Assembly: GCF_033441515.1 (NCBI RefSeq) | Contig: NZ_JAWQJT010000002.1 | Location: forward strand, 1,488,001-1,552,000 | Direction of reading: 5' to 3' | DNA length: 64,000 bases | From: Amycolatopsis solani | GTDB taxonomy: Bacteria; Actinomycetota; Actinomycetes; Mycobacteriales; Pseudonocardiaceae | Notes under the pieces: generated by a model | What the model was told of the DNA's origin: nothing | The model's database searches: none | The model's input: the letters and a program-made list of their open reading frames with translations, nothing else | Part shown: one piece after another, positions 60,897 through 64,000 of the stretch | Numbering within the stretch: the stretch's first letter is position 1 | Layout: every line of letters begins with the position of its first letter | Made by a program: the position numbers and the translations under genes

Positions 60897-63095
60897 CTAC
60901 TCTTCCCGCAACTGTTCCAGACTGGCGGTCCGCCACAGCACCGGCAGTGTCGCGGCGGTCACCACCAGCACGGCGGCGGCCGCGGTCGCCGTCAGCACGC
61001 CGATCATCGCCAGGTCGGCCGCCATCGGGCGGTGCACCACCATGGTGAGCAGCAGCCAGTCGAGCCCGAGCCCGGCGAGCACGGCGACGACGACCGCCAC
61101 CGCCACCGGGATCGCCAGCTGCCACACCAAGGACCGCGCGAGCACGCCGCGTCCGACGCCGTTCGCCATCAGCGCGGCGAGACTGCGCCTGCGTTCGCGG
61201 AGCTGTTCCCACGCCGCGATCAGCAGGCTGCCCGCGGCGAGCAGCAGCACCAGGACCGAGCCCACCGACAGCACCCGCGTGAGGAAAGCGTAGGTACCGT
61301 CCCGTTCGGTCCCCAGCGAGGCGACGATCCCCTTCCAGCCCACGATGTTGCGCACCTGCTCCACCACATCGGGTCCGGCGGCGGGGATCCGCGCGTTGGA
61401 GCTCAGCCCGATGCTCGTCGCGGTGCGCAGCGCGCCCGGCGTGACGCGCAGTCCCGGTGTTTCGCCGGAGTGCACGTGGTAGCGGTCCGCCGGGACCGTC
61501 CACTGTGGAGGGCCGGTCCCGGCGAACCGGACCTGGTCACCCGGACCGGGCGCCCCGGGGCCCGTCGCGTAGACGTCGCCGTCGCGGCAGCCCGCGATCG
61601 CGAGCTCGGCGCACGTCTCCACGACGATCGAGGACCGCTCCCCCGCCGCGGTCCGCACCAGTCCCCGGGTTTCCACCGGGACACCGGCCAGCCCGGGCAG
61701 GGCGTGCAGGGCGGCGGTGAACGCGTCGACGTCGGCGAGGCTCGTGACGAACGCCGTGGCCATCACCCGGACGTCACCCACCGGCGGCTCGTCGCGCTCC
61801 ACGCGTGCGTAGACCCCTTGCAGCGCAATGGATCCGGCCAGCACGACGGCGATACCGCCGACCAGGCGCGCCGCCGTCGCGCTGTCGAGCTGGAGCCGCC
61901 GCACGGCCAGCAGCCAGGCGGGCGAACCGCCGTGGAGCACGCCCGCGACGCGCTCGACGAGCCACGGCAGCACGAGCGGCACGGCCGTGAGGACGAGCAC
62001 GACGCCGGCGATCACGGCGGGGTCGAGCGCGTCTCCGGTCCCGGCCCGCACGGCCAGCAGCACCCCGCCGGCGACCGCGGGTACCAAGCGCCACCACAGT
62101 TTCCGCCGCAGCCGCGTCCCGCGCCGGACGACTCCGAGCGGCTCGACGACGACCCGCCGCAGCGCGAAGACGGCCGCCGCGCAGGCCAGCAGCGGCAACG
62201 CCAGCAGCGCGGGGACGCCGAGCCGCCAGTCGGGCACGACGTCGGCGGCGAAGATGCCGCCGCGGAAGGCGGACACGGTGATCAGCGGGACGAGCAAGCG
62301 CACGAGCAGGAACAGCACCCCGCCGACGACGAGCCCGGCGAACGACCCGAGCAGCGCTTCACCGGCGGCGATCCGGCGCACCTGGCCGCGGTCCGCACCG
62401 ACCAGCCGCAGCGCGGCCAGCCGCCGGTCGCGCGAGGCGGCGGCGAGCCGGGTGCTGGTGACGACGAAGACGAACACCGGCACGAGGCAGGTCGTCGCCC
62501 CGACCACGACCAGGAGCAGCTGGAGCGGATCGAGCCCCCGCCGCAGTGGTTCGCCGCCGAACCCGCTGACGAGCTCGGCGCCGGGCTGCGTGGCGACGGC
62601 CGCGGAGCCGACGTAGAAGTACAGCTCGTTCGGCCCGGTCAGCCCGGCGTCGCCGATGGTGCCGATCACCCGCTCCGGAAAGCGCGGCCGCAGCAGCTCC
62701 CCGTCCGGCGACCGCAGGAGGCCGGCGAGCGCGGGCGAAAGCACGGCCTCACCGGGCCCGGGCAGCCGTCCGACCCCGGGTGCGGCCGGCAGCCGCGGCC
62801 CGGTCGGCTGCACGACGTGGCCTTGGAGGCCCCGCCCGCGGAACTCGTCGTTCCGATCGACGGCGTAGACGGGATCCACCCCGTCGACGGCCGCGGCGAC
62901 GGCCATCCGCCCGGCGGAGCGATCGGAACGAGCCCCGAGCATGTGCGGCAGCGAGGTGGCGGCGAGCAGCACGACAACGCCGAGCCCCACCCCGGCGGCG
63001 GTGAGGGCGAGACGCGCCCACGCGGTCCGCACCCCACCACCGCCGAGCGCGAGCCGCATCCCGAGCCCGAAGTCGGCGACCCAGCGGCGGATCAT
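60897..63095 (-). CDS. FtsX/MacB-type ABC exporter permease
   Basis: A 732-residue permease with about ten helices in an FtsX-duplicated layout: N-terminal helix (RLALTAAGVGLGVVVLLAATSLP), extracytoplasmic domain, three-helix FtsX block (VFVFVVTSTRLAAASRDRRLAALRLVGA), and a second block at the C terminus (REERRRSLAALMANGVGRGVLARSL-like). It works with the ATPase just upstream, probably exporting a lipid, peptide or drug. ATG 63095 overlaps the preceding small ORF by ATGA. Confidence 0.9.
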   Translation of the reverse strand: MIRRWVADFGLGMRLALGGGGVRTAWARLALTAAGVGLGVVVLLAATSLPHMLGARSDRSAGRMAVAAAVDGVDPVYAVDRNDEFRGRGLQGHVVQPTGPRLPAAPGVGRLPGPGEAVLSPALAGLLRSPDGELLRPRFPERVIGTIGDAGLTGPNELYFYVGSAAVATQPGAELVSGFGGEPLRRGLDPLQLLLVVVGATTCLVPVFVFVVTSTRLAAASRDRRLAALRLVGADRGQVRRIAAGEALLGSFAGLVVGGVLFLLVRLLVPLITVSAFRGGIFAADVVPDWRLGVPALLALPLLACAAAVFALRRVVVEPLGVVRRGTRLRRKLWWRLVPAVAGGVLLAVRAGTGDALDPAVIAGVVLVLTAVPLVLPWLVERVAGVLHGGSPAWLLAVRRLQLDSATAARLVGGIAVVLAGSIALQGVYARVERDEPPVGDVRVMATAFVTSLADVDAFTAALHALPGLAGVPVETRGLVRTAAGERSSIVVETCAELAIAGCRDGDVYATGPGAPGPGDQVRFAGTGPPQWTVPADRYHVHSGETPGLRVTPGALRTATSIGLSSNARIPAAGPDVVEQVRNIVGWKGIVASLGTERDGTYAFLTRVLSVGSVLVLLLAAGSLLIAAWEQLRERRRSLAALMANGVGRGVLARSLVWQLAIPVAVAVVVAVLAGLGLDWLLLTMVVHRPMAADLAMIGVLTATAAAAVLVVTAATLPVLWRTASLEQLREE

Positions 63096-63385
63096 CGAGT
63101 CACCGCCGGCTGCCGGAGCCCGTGGCCGACCTCGATCGGCCTCGGCCGGACCCCGGTTGCCCACGGGGGCCGCCCGCCGCCGGCCCGGCGGCGGCCTGCC
63201 TCGGGTGGCCCGGGCACCCACCAGCGCCGCGCGTCGGCCACCCCACGCCAGCTCACCCCGGACCGCTCCACCACATCCGCCGCCCCACGACGACGGCCCA
63301 CCTCAAGCACGCCCGGCCGGACCCCGCGCACCCACCGAGACCACCCGTCGGCCACCCCACGCCGGCCCGCCGCGAGCGCCGTCAT
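63092..63385 (-). CDS. Small Arg/Gly/Val-rich ORF coupled on both sides
   Basis: A 97-residue frame whose ATG overlaps the ATPase stop (ATGA at 63382-63385) and whose stop overlaps the permease start (63092-63095). It contains imperfect repeats (GRRGVADGW, SWRGVADARRWW, VRPGVLEVGRRR, VRPRPIEVGHGL) and no hydrophobic helix. The double coupling supports translation, but the composition is like random high-GC DNA, so it may be an expanded linker that merely keeps the frame open. Confidence 0.45.
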   Translation of the reverse strand: MTALAAGRRGVADGWSRWVRGVRPGVLEVGRRRGAADVVERSGVSWRGVADARRWWVPGPPEAGRRRAGGGRPPWATGVRPRPIEVGHGLRQPAVTR

Positions 63386-64000
63386 CGGGTCGCCTCCAGC
63401 TGACGGGTGCGGCCGTCGCGGACGACTACCTCGCGGTCCGAGTACGCCGCCACCCGCGCCTCGTGCGTCACCAAGACCACCGCCGCGGCGCGGTCGCGGG
63501 CTGCGGTCGTCAACAGCTGCATCACCTGCTCGCCGTTGAGGGAATCCAGGGCTCCCGTCGGCTCGTCGGCGAACACCACGCGCGGGGTGGTCACCAGGGC
63601 GCGGGCCACCGCGACGCGCTGGCCCTGGCCGCCGGACACCTCGCCCGGGCGCTTCCGCTCGATGCCCGTCAGGTCGAGCTCCGCCAGCATCGCGCGGGCC
63701 CGCTCCGCCGCGACCCGGCCGCGGACGCCGTTCAGCCGCAGCGGCAGGGCCACGTTCTCCAGGCACGTCAGCTCCGGCACCAGCTGCCCGAACTGGAACA
63801 CGAAGCCGAAGTCGGTGCGCCGCAACGCCGAGCGTGCCCGGTCGGTCAGGCCGGCCAGGTCGGCGCCGTCGTAGCGGACCGTGCCGCCGTCCGGCCGGAC
63901 GATCCCGGCCAGGCAGTGCAACAGCGTCGACTTGCCCGCCCCCGACGGCCCCATCAGCGCCACGACCTCCCCCGCGTGCACCCGCAGGCTCGCCCCGGCC
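63382..64000 (-). CDS. ABC exporter ATPase (MacB/LolD type), 5' end beyond window
   Basis: About 206 residues are visible: Walker A GPSGAGKST, Q-loop FQFGQL, signature VSGGQGQRVAVARAL, Walker B VVFADEPTGALD, H-loop VTHEARVAAYSDR. The frame stays open to the window edge and continues as GASLRVHAGEVVAL, so the true start is outside. It is the partner of the FtsX-type permease. Confidence 0.94.
   Translation of the reverse strand, partial: AGASLRVHAGEVVALMGPSGAGKSTLLHCLAGIVRPDGGTVRYDGADLAGLTDRARSALRRTDFGFVFQFGQLVPELTCLENVALPLRLNGVRGRVAAERARAMLAELDLTGIERKRPGEVSGGQGQRVAVARALVTTPRVVFADEPTGALDSLNGEQVMQLLTTAARDRAAAVVLVTHEARVAAYSDREVVVRDGRTRQLEATR

Overview
The window looks like chromosomal DNA from a high-GC actinomycete, most probably Pseudonocardiales and Amycolatopsis-like. 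The evidence is a GC content that looks well above 65%, GTG starts, chains of 4-nt ATGA/GTGA overlaps, an MbtH-dependent NRPS, and a mim/prm-type alkane/phenol monooxygenase operon of the Mycobacterium/Rhodococcus/Amycolatopsis kind. I saw no rRNA, tRNA, CRISPR array, transposase or prophage.

Layout. (1) 1-15019, minus strand: a nonribosomal peptide locus. Transcription would run glutamate mutase small and large subunits, an AsnRS/AsnA-like class II synthetase paralogue, a glutamate-synthase-like FMN protein, a long hairpin, then MFS exporter, MbtH and an NRPS cut by the left window edge. The NRPS reads A(Ser)-T-C-A(Ile/Val-like)-T-C-A(Gly)-T-C. (2) 15430-21895, plus strand: a class II lanthipeptide synthetase with intact dehydratase and cyclase motifs, followed by three short paralogous peptide genes whose products contain no cysteine, then a large LuxR/LAL regulator. 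This is the strongest candidate for an undescribed system. (3) 21974-32416: mixed regulators and small operons. These include an anti-sigma-type ATPase, TetR, YceI/MarR-GST-SDR, a membrane-anchored coiled-coil XRE protein, a GT2-MFS pair, and a GNAT-TetR pair with four copies of one 16-bp operator. (4) 32519-43591: a mimABCD-type diiron monooxygenase operon with amidohydrolase, DUF59 protein, alcohol dehydrogenase and a dedicated chaperonin. It is faced by a divergent Fis-type regulator and two identical-type 15-bp palindromes. (5) 43644-48348: small proteins, a TetR regulator, membrane proteins and a secreted protein. (6) 48397-59699, minus strand: an 11-kb LacI-headed operon with sugar ABC importer genes, two ADP-ribosylglycohydrolases, a ribokinase-like kinase, a TIM-barrel/FGE-like fusion, a CaiB-type CoA transferase and a CitE/HpcH-type lyase. 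(7) 59917-64000: a GH25/DUF1906-like protein and an ABC export operon (ATPase, odd small ORF, FtsX-type permease) cut by the right edge.

How the parts work together. The mutase would make 3-methylaspartate from glutamate, and the two neighbouring ATP/FMN proteins could modify that or a related acid for the NRPS, with the MFS protein exporting the product. The lanM locus lies divergently 410 bp away and could be independent or linked. The mim operon would oxidise propane, acetone or phenol-type substrates. The LacI operon would import a glycoside or ribosyl compound, cleave it and phosphorylate the sugar. Several long, nearly perfect hairpins recur as related pairs tens of kb apart and probably act as terminators, one of them inside the mim operon. 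All functional calls rest on motif reading without database searches.
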